Origin: a virus
Strand: one strand, 5' to 3'
Virus record (IMG/VR): IMGVR_UViG_3300045242_000311
Location: 1 to 34,905 of that record
DNA length: 34,905 nucleotides
Program-made: the position numbers and the translations under genes
Shown: one piece after another, positions 20,399 through 27,456 of the stretch
Position numbering within the stretch: position 1 is the first letter of the stretch
Layout: each line of letters starts with the position of its first letter
Notes under the pieces: generated by a model
What the model was told of the DNA's origin: nothing
Databases searched by the model: none
Seen by the model: the letters and a program-made list of their open reading frames with translations, nothing else

Positions 20399-20844
20399 TA
20401 CTTTGTCTGTAGCACTGCGAACTTCATGGTGGCGGCGCTGCAGGTTAGGTTGATGGACCCAGTCTGTTGCCAGCCCGAAAGATTCTTCATTTGCACCGCG
20501 GCAAAGCCAGATGCAGCAACCGAGTATGCCGTGAGCGAAGTATCGAGCCGATTCAGCGCGTCCGCGACGCTAGTGACGGTGAAAGTTCCAGACGAGCCAC
20601 CTGTGTTTTGCACAAGCAACACTTCGGCGCCAGTGGCGACAAAGGAGTTCCCGTTCACGTTATCGCAGGCGGTAAAGGTCACCAACAGTGAACCGCCAAC
20701 AATCGGATTATTTATGTCGCCGTTCTTGAACAGCACGATGGTGGTGAGTGGCGTAGGGCCGGTAGCGAAGGCCTGACTCGCGAACATCAGCACGGCTGCG
20801 ACCAGGCAGATAGCCTTTTTCACAAGTGATGTTTGCTGCTTCAT
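20398..20844 (-). CDS. Decoration-like protein with Sec signal peptide
   Basis: A 148-residue protein. After VKKAICLVAAVLMFASQAFA, a clear signal peptide, the mature part (TTIVLFKNGDINNPIVGGSL, VATGAEVLLVQNTGGSSGTF, TVTSVADALNRLDTSLTAYS, GWQQTGSINLTCSAATMKFA) matches a small beta-rich phage family that is normally cytoplasmic and thought to decorate the capsid. The start has GAGGAG at good spacing. Export would take it away from assembling capsids, so either the signal is not used, or the protein has been re-targeted to the periplasm or cell surface. Confidence 0.7.
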   Translation of the reverse strand: MKQQTSLVKKAICLVAAVLMFASQAFATGPTPLTTIVLFKNGDINNPIVGGSLLVTFTACDNVNGNSFVATGAEVLLVQNTGGSSGTFTVTSVADALNRLDTSLTAYSVAASGFAAVQMKNLSGWQQTGSINLTCSAATMKFAVLQTK

Positions 20845-20875
20845 GGGTATAGTCTCCTCTTGAGAATTTCTAAAT

Positions 20876-21106
20876 TTATGGATTGCCGCGCAACAATTGC
20901 TCCATCTGGCGCTCCTGGTGAATCTGCAGCAGCTGCGCATGCTGGCTTTGGCACAGTGCATGGTGAATCGCTTCGGCGGACGCTCGATCTTCGGGCGTCG
21001 TCGCCTCGCGAATCGCCTTCTCGCTCTCTGCAATCTGTTGCGGCGTAACAGCCGTAGCCGGCGGATGCTTATCCGCATCGGGGACGGAATTGAAGTTTGG
21101 CTTCAT
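20876..21106 (-). CDS. Small helical hypothetical protein
   Basis: A 76-residue hydrophilic, helix-rich protein (PQQIAESEKAIREATTPEDR, HHALCQSQHAQLLQIHQERQ). The start is 3 bases after the stop of the connector gene (TAGGCGATG). It lies between connector and decoration-like genes, so a small assembly or scaffolding role is possible. Family not recognised. Confidence 0.65.
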   Translation of the reverse strand: MKPNFNSVPDADKHPPATAVTPQQIAESEKAIREATTPEDRASAEAIHHALCQSQHAQLLQIHQERQMEQLLRGNP

Positions 21107-21109
21107 CGC

Positions 21110-22288
21110 CTACGACGGGATCGGACCGAAGTCGTACACGCGATTGGTTTGCACAATCGCTTCCACGCTGAAAGGCACCGGGCCGGCTTGCCCCGGCACA
21201 ACCGGCTCGCGGTTGTAATACCAGTGCGAGGCAAGAATCATGATCGCGACCTTGAACTGCTCAGGGATCCCGATGTCGCCAACATAGCTGGTGATCTCAT
21301 CCGAAGGGTTTTGCGTACCAGGCTCATTCGGACCTAAGCAGAGCCAGGCGCCGGAAACTCCGTTGTCACTCGAGGTGACGCCGCGGGCTGTTGCCCAGTT
21401 GGGCGCGGCAGCCCCAGTGGTGAGATTCGCAACGTTCAGCAGCTGCAGATTGTTGTTGCCGTCGAAGACGATCATGGGCTGCTGTAGCGCCTGGCCTGCG
21501 ACCCATGGCCCTACGACCGGACCATAGTTTGTCCAGGAGCATCCGCCATCGCCGGCAATCACCGCACCGACAGCACCGGCTTCAAAATTCGGTCGCACGG
21601 TTCCAGAAACTTGCGTTCCGGAAACGGTCTGAACCCAGACGTTGTCATTCGAATCGTAGATGTAGCCGTACTGTGGAACCTGCAGCTCCACTTCCCAGAT
21701 AGCCGGCTCGATTACGAATTGCTGCGAGGTCGCCTGATAGCCCGCGGTGAAGAAGATCTGCACCGTGTTGATGCCGAGGATCCCCACCGGCCAGCGCTGG
21801 CCTGGAAGCGGCGTAAGACGACCAGGCTGCGAAGAGTAGTCGACAACGAAGTCGACGCCGGCGGTGAGCTGATGCGTCTTTCCATCGGTTCCCACGTAGA
21901 GGATTTTTTCGACCGCGGTGACAGGAGTCTTCATCAACCGTTTTTCAAACGGCGACATCATCTGATTTTGCAGACCACCGATCGCCGGATACGGATAGCT
22001 CGCGATCGGACCATAGCCAAAATAGAAAGGGAACGCGGCGCCGAACAGCGGCGCATACGGCGACTGAAAATAAGGGAAGAAAGGGAATCCATCTTCGTAT
22101 TGCACGAAGCTGCGATTCGCCAAGGTGAGCCCGAGCATGTCCTCGAGCTGACGCCGCGCGGCGATGCCGAGCGTCTTGATGAGCGCGGCGTCGGGAGATC
22201 CGGGCTGCTGCTTCAGAAACGGAGTCAGCTCGGCAACGGGATCCACCGGCTCAATGGCGGGAAGCGATATTTCGAGAATCGAAGACAT
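21110..22288 (-). CDS. Head-tail connector (gp6-like) with inserted Trp/Gly modules
   Basis: A 392-residue protein. The N-terminal PVAELTPFLKQQPGSPDAAL, ARRQLEDMLGLTLANRSFVQ and the later TPVTAVEKILYVGTDGKTHQ with FTAGYQATSQQ match the gp6-like head-tail connector family, and the C-terminal end (IPEQFKVAIMILASHWYYNR EP) is its usual last helix. These proteins are normally about 190-220 residues. Here residues about 196-320 are an insertion made of two tandem Trp/Gly-rich modules, ending GDGGCSWTNYG and GAWLCLG. Closely similar modules occur in the tail tip protein. The gene starts 13 bases after a strong hairpin and has no evident Shine-Dalgarno sequence. Confidence 0.82.
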   Translation of the reverse strand: MSSILEISLPAIEPVDPVAELTPFLKQQPGSPDAALIKTLGIAARRQLEDMLGLTLANRSFVQYEDGFPFFPYFQSPYAPLFGAAFPFYFGYGPIASYPYPAIGGLQNQMMSPFEKRLMKTPVTAVEKILYVGTDGKTHQLTAGVDFVVDYSSQPGRLTPLPGQRWPVGILGINTVQIFFTAGYQATSQQFVIEPAIWEVELQVPQYGYIYDSNDNVWVQTVSGTQVSGTVRPNFEAGAVGAVIAGDGGCSWTNYGPVVGPWVAGQALQQPMIVFDGNNNLQLLNVANLTTGAAAPNWATARGVTSSDNGVSGAWLCLGPNEPGTQNPSDEITSYVGDIGIPEQFKVAIMILASHWYYNREPVVPGQAGPVPFSVEAIVQTNRVYDFGPIPS

Positions 22289-22301
22289 GACAAGAGGAAG
22301 A

Positions 22302-22335
22302 CCGAGGCCTCTGGCGTTTACGCCAGAGGCCTCGG
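22302..22335 (-). terminator. Strong hairpin between capsid and connector genes
   Basis: Perfect 15-bp arms (CCGAGGCCTCTGGCG and its complement) enclose a 4-base loop. It lies 20 bases after the capsid stop and 13 bases before the next ATG. On the minus strand it is followed by TCTTCCTCTTG, which is pyrimidine-rich but not a pure T-run. It is probably a partial terminator or RNA-stabilising element that lets capsid protein be made in excess over downstream genes. Confidence 0.75.
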
Positions 22336-22355
22336 AACCGTGCTAGGCAACGACG

Positions 22356-23705
22356 TTAAGCGTGTTGCTGCAGCAGCGAGAACGCCTTTTGCTGCAGGCG
22401 GTTTCCGTCAGTTCGCAGGTAAGCCTGGAAGCCGACCTGGTGATTCGGCATGTACAGCTCGTTGTAACGAACCATGGTCATGCCCAACACATCGCGGATG
22501 ATGTACTTGTCGAACTTTCCGAAGAGCACGGAATACGCGCTGGCGCTAGGAAGACCTGAAACAGTGGCGGCCATCGCAGCATTCCAGTCGAGCTCGTAGC
22601 CCATGATCTTCTTGAGTTCGCCAGTGGTGGGGTCGGTGAAGAGAGGACGTCCGTATTTGTCCTTCACCTTGCGCAGGTAATCGAGATACGTCCAGTGCGC
22701 CATGAACTTCGCGCCCACACGGTACGCTGGATCGACGGCCGCGATGAGGCTCTCGAAGTCGTCAGAGCCGATGGAGTTGGTTCCAGTGTTGCCTCCGATA
22801 CCGTCGTTGGTGGACGAACCGATCGCGGTGACAACGTTCGGCGAAGCATCGTTCTGGATCGCCGTCAGGATGCCGGTAGGTTGGTTGGCTCCGGATCCCG
22901 TGCCTGTGGTGTAGCCAGCTTCGGTGAGACGGCCCAGGCGAATACCGAGCAACTGCGAGAGCAGCGCCTCCAGATCGAAAGCGGAGTCCTGCAGCAGCTG
23001 CACTTCCACGAGCACCTGGTCGCTCGACGCCAGATAGGCGTTGTACACGACTTCGGAGAACGTGGGATTAGTTTGCGAGACACCAGCGTTCGGAGCCTGC
23101 GCGAGCCAGCGGCCCTGATTGCCTGTGTCATCCACCGCCGGCCAGTGCAAGGCGTTACCGGTGTTGGTAGGCACGACGCGCGCATTGCGACGCATGCCTC
23201 CGTAGGCCTTCATGGCGATTTCGAGCTCGCGCTGGAAACCCACCGGGATGGTGAACTCGCCCTGAGAGCCGTTGCCGGCGTTCATGGCGGTATAGCGCAG
23301 TTCCTTCGCAAAGCCCTGCAGCTTAGCCGAAGCCTGTCCAGTCCGCGCCCAACGCAGGAACTCAGTCCGATACTCGCGACTGTTGGCGATCTGGAAAGCG
23401 CGGCGCTCGGCTTCGGGCAGTTCGGCGAGCCGCACTTCTTCGTCCGTGGCGTTCTCGCGCGTAGCTGTGGGATCTCCAGAGCCAGGTTGCGGTTGTGGAG
23501 GCGGCGTGACTCGGCGCATCTCTTCATCGAGCACGCCCTGCGAGGCACACGCTTCGATCTGCGCTTTCAGTTGACTCTGTTCAGTGTTGAGCGTTGCCCA
23601 GCGACGTTGCGACTCAGGCTTGAAATCATCGCCCGCGGTGAGCTCCCCCATTTCCTTAACGACGGCTGCGCGCTTCTCGCGCAGTTTTTGCTCTTTGTCG
23701 GTCAT
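22356..23705 (-). CDS. Major capsid protein, HK97 fold
   Basis: A 449-residue HK97-type capsid protein. Residues 1-65 are a charged coiled coil (delta/scaffold domain, KEQKLREKRAAVVKEMGELT), which the prohead protease would remove. The shell domain follows: SQGEFTIPVGFQRELEIAMK, ALHWPAVDDTGNQGRWLAQA, VYNAYLASSDQVLVEVQLLQ, DSAFDLEALLSQLLG, FMAHWTYLDYLRKVKDKYGR and the C-terminal FGKFDKYIIRDVLGMTMVRY. The leader contains AATTCTGAGGAATT before the ATG. Position after the protease and portal is canonical. Confidence 0.95.
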   Translation of the reverse strand: MTDKEQKLREKRAAVVKEMGELTAGDDFKPESQRRWATLNTEQSQLKAQIEACASQGVLDEEMRRVTPPPQPQPGSGDPTATRENATDEEVRLAELPEAERRAFQIANSREYRTEFLRWARTGQASAKLQGFAKELRYTAMNAGNGSQGEFTIPVGFQRELEIAMKAYGGMRRNARVVPTNTGNALHWPAVDDTGNQGRWLAQAPNAGVSQTNPTFSEVVYNAYLASSDQVLVEVQLLQDSAFDLEALLSQLLGIRLGRLTEAGYTTGTGSGANQPTGILTAIQNDASPNVVTAIGSSTNDGIGGNTGTNSIGSDDFESLIAAVDPAYRVGAKFMAHWTYLDYLRKVKDKYGRPLFTDPTTGELKKIMGYELDWNAAMAATVSGLPSASAYSVLFGKFDKYIIRDVLGMTMVRYNELYMPNHQVGFQAYLRTDGNRLQQKAFSLLQQHA

Positions 23706-23863
23706 GGTAATAATTCCTCAGAATTGGATTTGTGCAACACGCATCCGAGGCCCGCGGCTTGCGGGATTGTGCGCATCGCCACAGCAGCGCTCAGGCTCCT
23801 AGCCCAGGCCCCATCGGGCCGCGCCGCGCGGCGGCAGAACTCGAAACACCGATACGAAAATCT

Positions 23864-24343
23864 CTAGGTGAGGGTGAACCCCGTATTTGTGGGGTTGGTG
23901 ATCCACTTCCCGTTGAAAGGACGGAGCACGATCTCGTCTCCGATGTTTCCAGCACAGGTAGCAATATGCTTATTGCCGTTGATGCCGTTCGCCGGCGTGG
24001 TGATGGTGTGCGCGTGCCCGGTGCCGTCGACGATCCTCAGCGTCTGACCGTCATTTCCACCGGCCGCCGGGGCTCCTGCTACAGGAGCTGCAAGCGTGTA
24101 CGCTCCCACTCCGGCATCAGTGATGAACAACGTTCCATGAGTGACACCGATGGCGCCGCCGCCAGTAATACCGACTCCGGAGAGTTCCTGATCAAGGTAT
24201 GGACCGAGCGTTCCGCCGAGTTGATCGAGAGCTCCAAGATTGGTGCCGGTGTAAGTTAAGGTGACGCCCACGAGCAGCGCGGCAAGAATGCCTAACGCGG
24301 CGGGCAGATTATGAACTGCGAAAAGCGCGAGAGCGAATTCCAT
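23864..24343 (-). CDS. Capsid decoration/fibre-like protein with N-terminal hydrophobic helix
   Basis: A 159-residue protein. An N-terminal hydrophobic stretch (NLPAALGILAALLVGVTLTY) could be a membrane anchor or uncleaved signal. The rest follows a phage decoration pattern: THGTLFITDAGVGAYTLAAP, GGNDGQTLRIVDGTGHAHTI, and GDEIVLRPFNGKWITNPTNT near the end. The start at 24343 is fixed by AAGGAG 8 bases upstream, within a CTCAAGGAG leader similar to that of other structural genes. It lies between protease and capsid genes, where a decoration protein is expected. Confidence 0.72.
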   Translation of the reverse strand: MEFALALFAVHNLPAALGILAALLVGVTLTYTGTNLGALDQLGGTLGPYLDQELSGVGITGGGAIGVTHGTLFITDAGVGAYTLAAPVAGAPAAGGNDGQTLRIVDGTGHAHTITTPANGINGNKHIATCAGNIGDEIVLRPFNGKWITNPTNTGFTLT

Positions 24344-24364
24344 CAGATTGTCTCCTTGAGAATT

Positions 24365-24484
24365 TTCACCACAGAGGCACCGAGACACCGAGAAGGCCAG
24401 GACAGGATGGGACGCGGTCGCGAATGGACTTGGTGCGCTCTCATTGCTAGAGTGTTCTCTGTGTCTCTGTGTCTCTGTGGTGGG
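24365..24484. repeat. CACAGAG-type inverted repeat element
   Basis: Two roughly 28-30 base arms face each other: CACCACAGAGGCACCGAGAC onward at 24367-24394, and on the other strand CACCACAGAGACACAGAGAC onward at 24455-24482, with about 3 mismatches and a 60-base spacer. Motifs built of ACCACAGAGACACAGAG are a widespread intergenic repeat of bacterial chromosomes. Finding one inside a virion operon suggests it was captured from a host. It fills the gap between the decoration-like and protease genes. Confidence 0.75.
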
Positions 24485-24499
24485 GCAAACGTTTTGTGA

Positions 24500-25279
24500 C
24501 TACTGCTCTAAATCGAGTTCCGCGGCGAGGGTGCGAGCGCGCGCCAGATCGATCGGGATCGGCTTCGAGCGCTTGTTCACGCAATCGACACAGCGCTCGC
24601 AACGACAGTTGCATTCGCCCTCGCCGACCTGGTGATCGTGTTCATCGCCATCAGGAATATCGCCGCCGGTGACAACATCCTCGCGAGCAAGGATCTTGCT
24701 ACGGATCTCGGCGGGCATACCTTCCGCCCAGGGCGCCGAGCGGAGCTCGCGGGCGAAAGCGGCAACGGTACGCGTACCGACGCTGGTCGCGTCATAAGCG
24801 GGATAAGTTACAGGGCCAACGTCGAATAGGTCGACGTCCTCGATCTCGCGCTGGTAGGTGGTAAAACCGTCTTCCTCGGTCTCCGTCCAAGTCTGTTTGC
24901 GCACAAAAAAGGCGAAGCTGCATCCGGTTACGTCTTCGCGATCGACGAAGCAGCGAACGTCCTGCGCCACGTGAGTGCGCGCATCCAGATCGAGATCGAA
25001 ACTCAAGCCCTTCTGATCCTGATTCAGCATCAGAGTGCCGTTGGTTGTGCGCGCGAGAAGATTATCCGGATTGTGATTGAAGAGGCCTCGAACGTCCTGC
25101 TCTTCGTCAATGGCGCGCGTGAAGGCACCCGGCTTAATGCGTTCGACCATGCGAAACGACTTCGAGTCATAGATGACATAGTCCTGGCCGAAAACGGCCG
25201 CGTAACCGGTGAGTCCCGGCTTGGCATCGTCACCCTTGGCGCGAACCTTCGCGCCTTTTGTAAAACGGCGTTCAATCAT
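24500..25279 (-). CDS. HK97-family prohead protease with cysteine-rich tail
   Basis: A 259-residue protein. LTGYAAVFGQDYVIYDSKSF and ERIKPGAFTRAI open the family pattern, GLFNHNPDNLLARTTNGTL holds the catalytic His69, DVTGCSFAFFVRKQTW the catalytic Ser121, and VDLFDVGPVTYPAYDATSVG the conserved closing strand. It matures the capsid by removing the delta domain and itself. The C-terminus has an unusual CNCRCERCVDC cluster (five Cys at residues 223-233) after an Asp/His-rich stretch. The start has AGGAGATAAC upstream. Confidence 0.93.
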   Translation of the reverse strand: MIERRFTKGAKVRAKGDDAKPGLTGYAAVFGQDYVIYDSKSFRMVERIKPGAFTRAIDEEQDVRGLFNHNPDNLLARTTNGTLMLNQDQKGLSFDLDLDARTHVAQDVRCFVDREDVTGCSFAFFVRKQTWTETEEDGFTTYQREIEDVDLFDVGPVTYPAYDATSVGTRTVAAFARELRSAPWAEGMPAEIRSKILAREDVVTGGDIPDGDEHDHQVGEGECNCRCERCVDCVNKRSKPIPIDLARARTLAAELDLEQ

Positions 25280-25284
25280 GAGAG

Positions 25285-25506
25285 TTATCTCCTATGGCCA
25301 CGCTTCTCGCGTTTTGGCGCGGGACGCGGCTGCGGATTCGGTTTGGTCATGGTGCTTGCGGAGCGATCGAGCATCGAAGATTCCGGAGCTGGCTTCTGTT
25401 CGGTGGGCATTGGAGCCTCCACGGCTATGCCGGCACAGATCCGGCGCACTGCCTCGATGTCATCAACGTCCTCCACGCGCAAAACGTCGAGCATCAGAAT
25501 TCTCAT
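25285..25506 (-). CDS. Small hydrophilic protein between portal and protease
   Basis: A 73-residue protein: MRILMLDVLRVEDVDDIEAV, then RRICAGIAVEAP and a Pro/Lys/Arg-rich tail (KPNPQPRPAPKREKRGHRR). The ATG overlaps the portal stop by 4 bases (ATGA), which decides the start over a longer Arg-rich frame. It is probably an accessory of head assembly. Family not recognised. Confidence 0.65.
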   Translation of the reverse strand: MRILMLDVLRVEDVDDIEAVRRICAGIAVEAPMPTEQKPAPESSMLDRSASTMTKPNPQPRPAPKREKRGHRR

Positions 25507-27287
25507 TGCGCCGGCAGATCGTCCTCTGCCTCGTCTTCTTCTTCCGGATCCGGCGGCTGGCATTTGGTGCGAAGGAATTCGATCGCCCGGCGTAGCTCGC
25601 CGGCAGCCAGGTTGTCTGCCCGATCGCGCTCCTGATTCCATTGCTTCGCCCGATGCGCCATGCTGCGGATGTAGTCGCTAACAATCTGGGCGCTCTTGTC
25701 GCTCAAGCGAACGTCGCCAGGTTCACGCTGGGCTGGATCGCATTCGAACGCCGCGGCGACCGCGGTCAAAATGGGTGAAAAACATCGCTGAAAATCGGCG
25801 GCATCAGGCTTGCTACGAGCCAGAATGCGCCCGAGAGCGTCGCGGAAGAGAGGGGAAAATAGCCGGAAATAGTGCTTAATCTCGGCATCTGCCGAGCGTT
25901 TTCCGCCCTGTGTGGATCCACTGGGAACCGCGCTGCCGCCATCACCGCCGTTCTGATCGTTCCCCCCCTGGCCTTTTCCTTTGCCATCGCCTTCCGTGGA
26001 TCCTGGCTGCTGTCCTTTCACCGACTCTTCGTTGACGACAATCATGTTGACCGGCTGCCAGAGTTTGTCGCCAGGGCGATTGCTCTTGAACTGCTTTTCC
26101 GAGTAAGGCTGCTCGCCCAGCAGCGCGCGGCCTTCGTCGACGGTGTAGAGGCCTGCATAGCGTCCCATCTGCACACCCTTGAGGAGATCGGCATAAGTGG
26201 CACGCTCGAAGTTGGTGGTGTTGAACCGGGAATAGAAGCGGCCGGCGTTGCGTCCATTGCGCGGGAACAGTTTGATGTTGATTGCCTGTTCCCACTTGTT
26301 GAGCCACGGCTTCAGCACGAACACCAGGAACTCGAGGGCCCGCTGTTCCATATTCGCGCGCGACTCTTCCGAGATTCCGAGAAAGTGTGGCGGCACTCCA
26401 AAGACGGCCGCGATCTGCTCGCGATTGAACTTCCGAGTTTCGATGAACTGCGCCTCGTTGGGAGGCACACCCACTTTTTCCCAGCTCATGCCACCATCGA
26501 GCAGCGTCATCTTGTGCGCCTGGCCGCGGCCGTGACCGGCCATCCAGGAGGCGATCGCCTGTTGCTTCTTTTCTTTCGCCAGGAACCCCGTCGACTTAAG
26601 GTATCCGCCGGGACGCGCATCATTGGCGAAGAACTTTGCAGAGAAGGACTGCGCAGCGAGATCCGTGCCGATCACTTCACGGCCGTAATACTTGATCGGG
26701 CTAAGCCCCACCAACGAATCGAGACCGAGACCCTTGATGTGGACCATGTCCTGCCGGCGGATCGCGCGCTCGTAATGACCGGGGGTGTCGGTGGTTTTGT
26801 AGAACAGCTCGCCATTGTCGAGCGGCCCGTCTGGACGCCTGCCCTGCTCACCAGCGATGTTGCGATAGGGAAACGTGGCAAAAGGACTCCGGAGATAGAG
26901 CGCCGCGGGCTGGCCGGCACCGTTGTATCCGATCTCTGCAAAACAGTTTCCGGTCTGCAGGAGATGGACCTGCCCAGTCTGCTTCACATCAGCCGCGCTG
27001 GTTTCAGGATTCATCTGCAATCCGAGAACATCGGCGAGCGGGTGTTCGTAGGTCACCGATTCGCTGCCATCTTTGTTGATCTCCACTACTTCGAGCGGCG
27101 TGAGCTGAACTGCATCACTCAGCACGCGAACGCAGCCCACATAGGCCGCGATCTGCATAGCTGTGAGTTCGTTGACTTCAACGCCAGACTCAGATGGCGC
27201 CACTCCAAACCAGCCGGCGAAATAATCGGCTGGAAAAGAGATAACGGAGCTGAGGAAGTCACGAAACTCAGTGCGTAAGGGAGGCAT
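25503..27287 (-). CDS. Portal protein, HK97 family
   Basis: A 594-residue portal. The family pattern is clear: NELTAMQIAAYVGCVRVLSD, AVQLTPLEVVEINKDG, HLLQTGNCFAEIGYNGAGQP, MVHIKGLGLDSLVGLSPIKY, FFANDARPGGYLKSTGFLAK, FIETRKFNREQIAAVFGVPP then HFLGISEESRANMEQ. The dodecameric ring forms the entry vertex and packaging motor base. The C-terminal 170 residues include a Gln/Gly/Asp-rich linker (QGGNDQNGGDGGSAVPSG) and a charged helical end (ELRRAIEFLRTKCQPPDPEE), making it longer than the roughly 400-residue core. Confidence 0.95.
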   Translation of the reverse strand: MPPLRTEFRDFLSSVISFPADYFAGWFGVAPSESGVEVNELTAMQIAAYVGCVRVLSDAVQLTPLEVVEINKDGSESVTYEHPLADVLGLQMNPETSAADVKQTGQVHLLQTGNCFAEIGYNGAGQPAALYLRSPFATFPYRNIAGEQGRRPDGPLDNGELFYKTTDTPGHYERAIRRQDMVHIKGLGLDSLVGLSPIKYYGREVIGTDLAAQSFSAKFFANDARPGGYLKSTGFLAKEKKQQAIASWMAGHGRGQAHKMTLLDGGMSWEKVGVPPNEAQFIETRKFNREQIAAVFGVPPHFLGISEESRANMEQRALEFLVFVLKPWLNKWEQAINIKLFPRNGRNAGRFYSRFNTTNFERATYADLLKGVQMGRYAGLYTVDEGRALLGEQPYSEKQFKSNRPGDKLWQPVNMIVVNEESVKGQQPGSTEGDGKGKGQGGNDQNGGDGGSAVPSGSTQGGKRSADAEIKHYFRLFSPLFRDALGRILARSKPDAADFQRCFSPILTAVAAAFECDPAQREPGDVRLSDKSAQIVSDYIRSMAHRAKQWNQERDRADNLAAGELRRAIEFLRTKCQPPDPEEEDEAEDDLPAQ

Positions 27288-27303
27288 CAGCTATCGAATT
27301 TAT

Positions 27304-27456
27304 TTAGCCCTGGCTCTTGCTTCGCGCCGACGTCAGAGCGGCAAACAAAAGCATGCTGCCTGCAGCGAGCGCACCGAGCGGCCGATAGATCGAGGCAGCT
27401 CCGTAAACGATCAGTACAAAGCCCAGGAGGAACGCCAGAATCGTGAATCGGTTCAT
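27304..27456 (-). CDS. Small two-helix membrane protein
   Basis: A 50-residue protein with two hydrophobic helices (FTILAFLLGFVLIVYGAASI and LGALAAGSMLLFAALTS) and a basic end. The ATG overlaps the terminase stop by 4 bases (ATGA). Small membrane proteins between terminase and portal genes are seen in several siphophages. Function unknown. Confidence 0.65.
   Translation of the reverse strand: MNRFTILAFLLGFVLIVYGAASIYRPLGALAAGSMLLFAALTSARSKSQG

Noticed and set aside
23706-23863. GC-rich inverted segments upstream of the capsid gene (GGCCCGATGGGGCC and similar)
   Set aside because: Stems are short and imperfect. Without transcript data they cannot be told from chance pairing in GC-rich DNA.
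24311-24499. Plus-strand frame of 62 residues (FTTEAPRHREG ... FSVSLCLCGG)
   Set aside because: It is the translation of the CACAGAG repeat arms. Such frames are a frequent annotation artefact of this repeat, and the frame overlaps the start of the decoration-like gene.
25872-27278. 468-residue plus-strand open frame
   Set aside because: It is antisense to the portal gene. Composition (Arg, His, Leu, Asp rich) is that of a complementary frame in GC-rich coding DNA.
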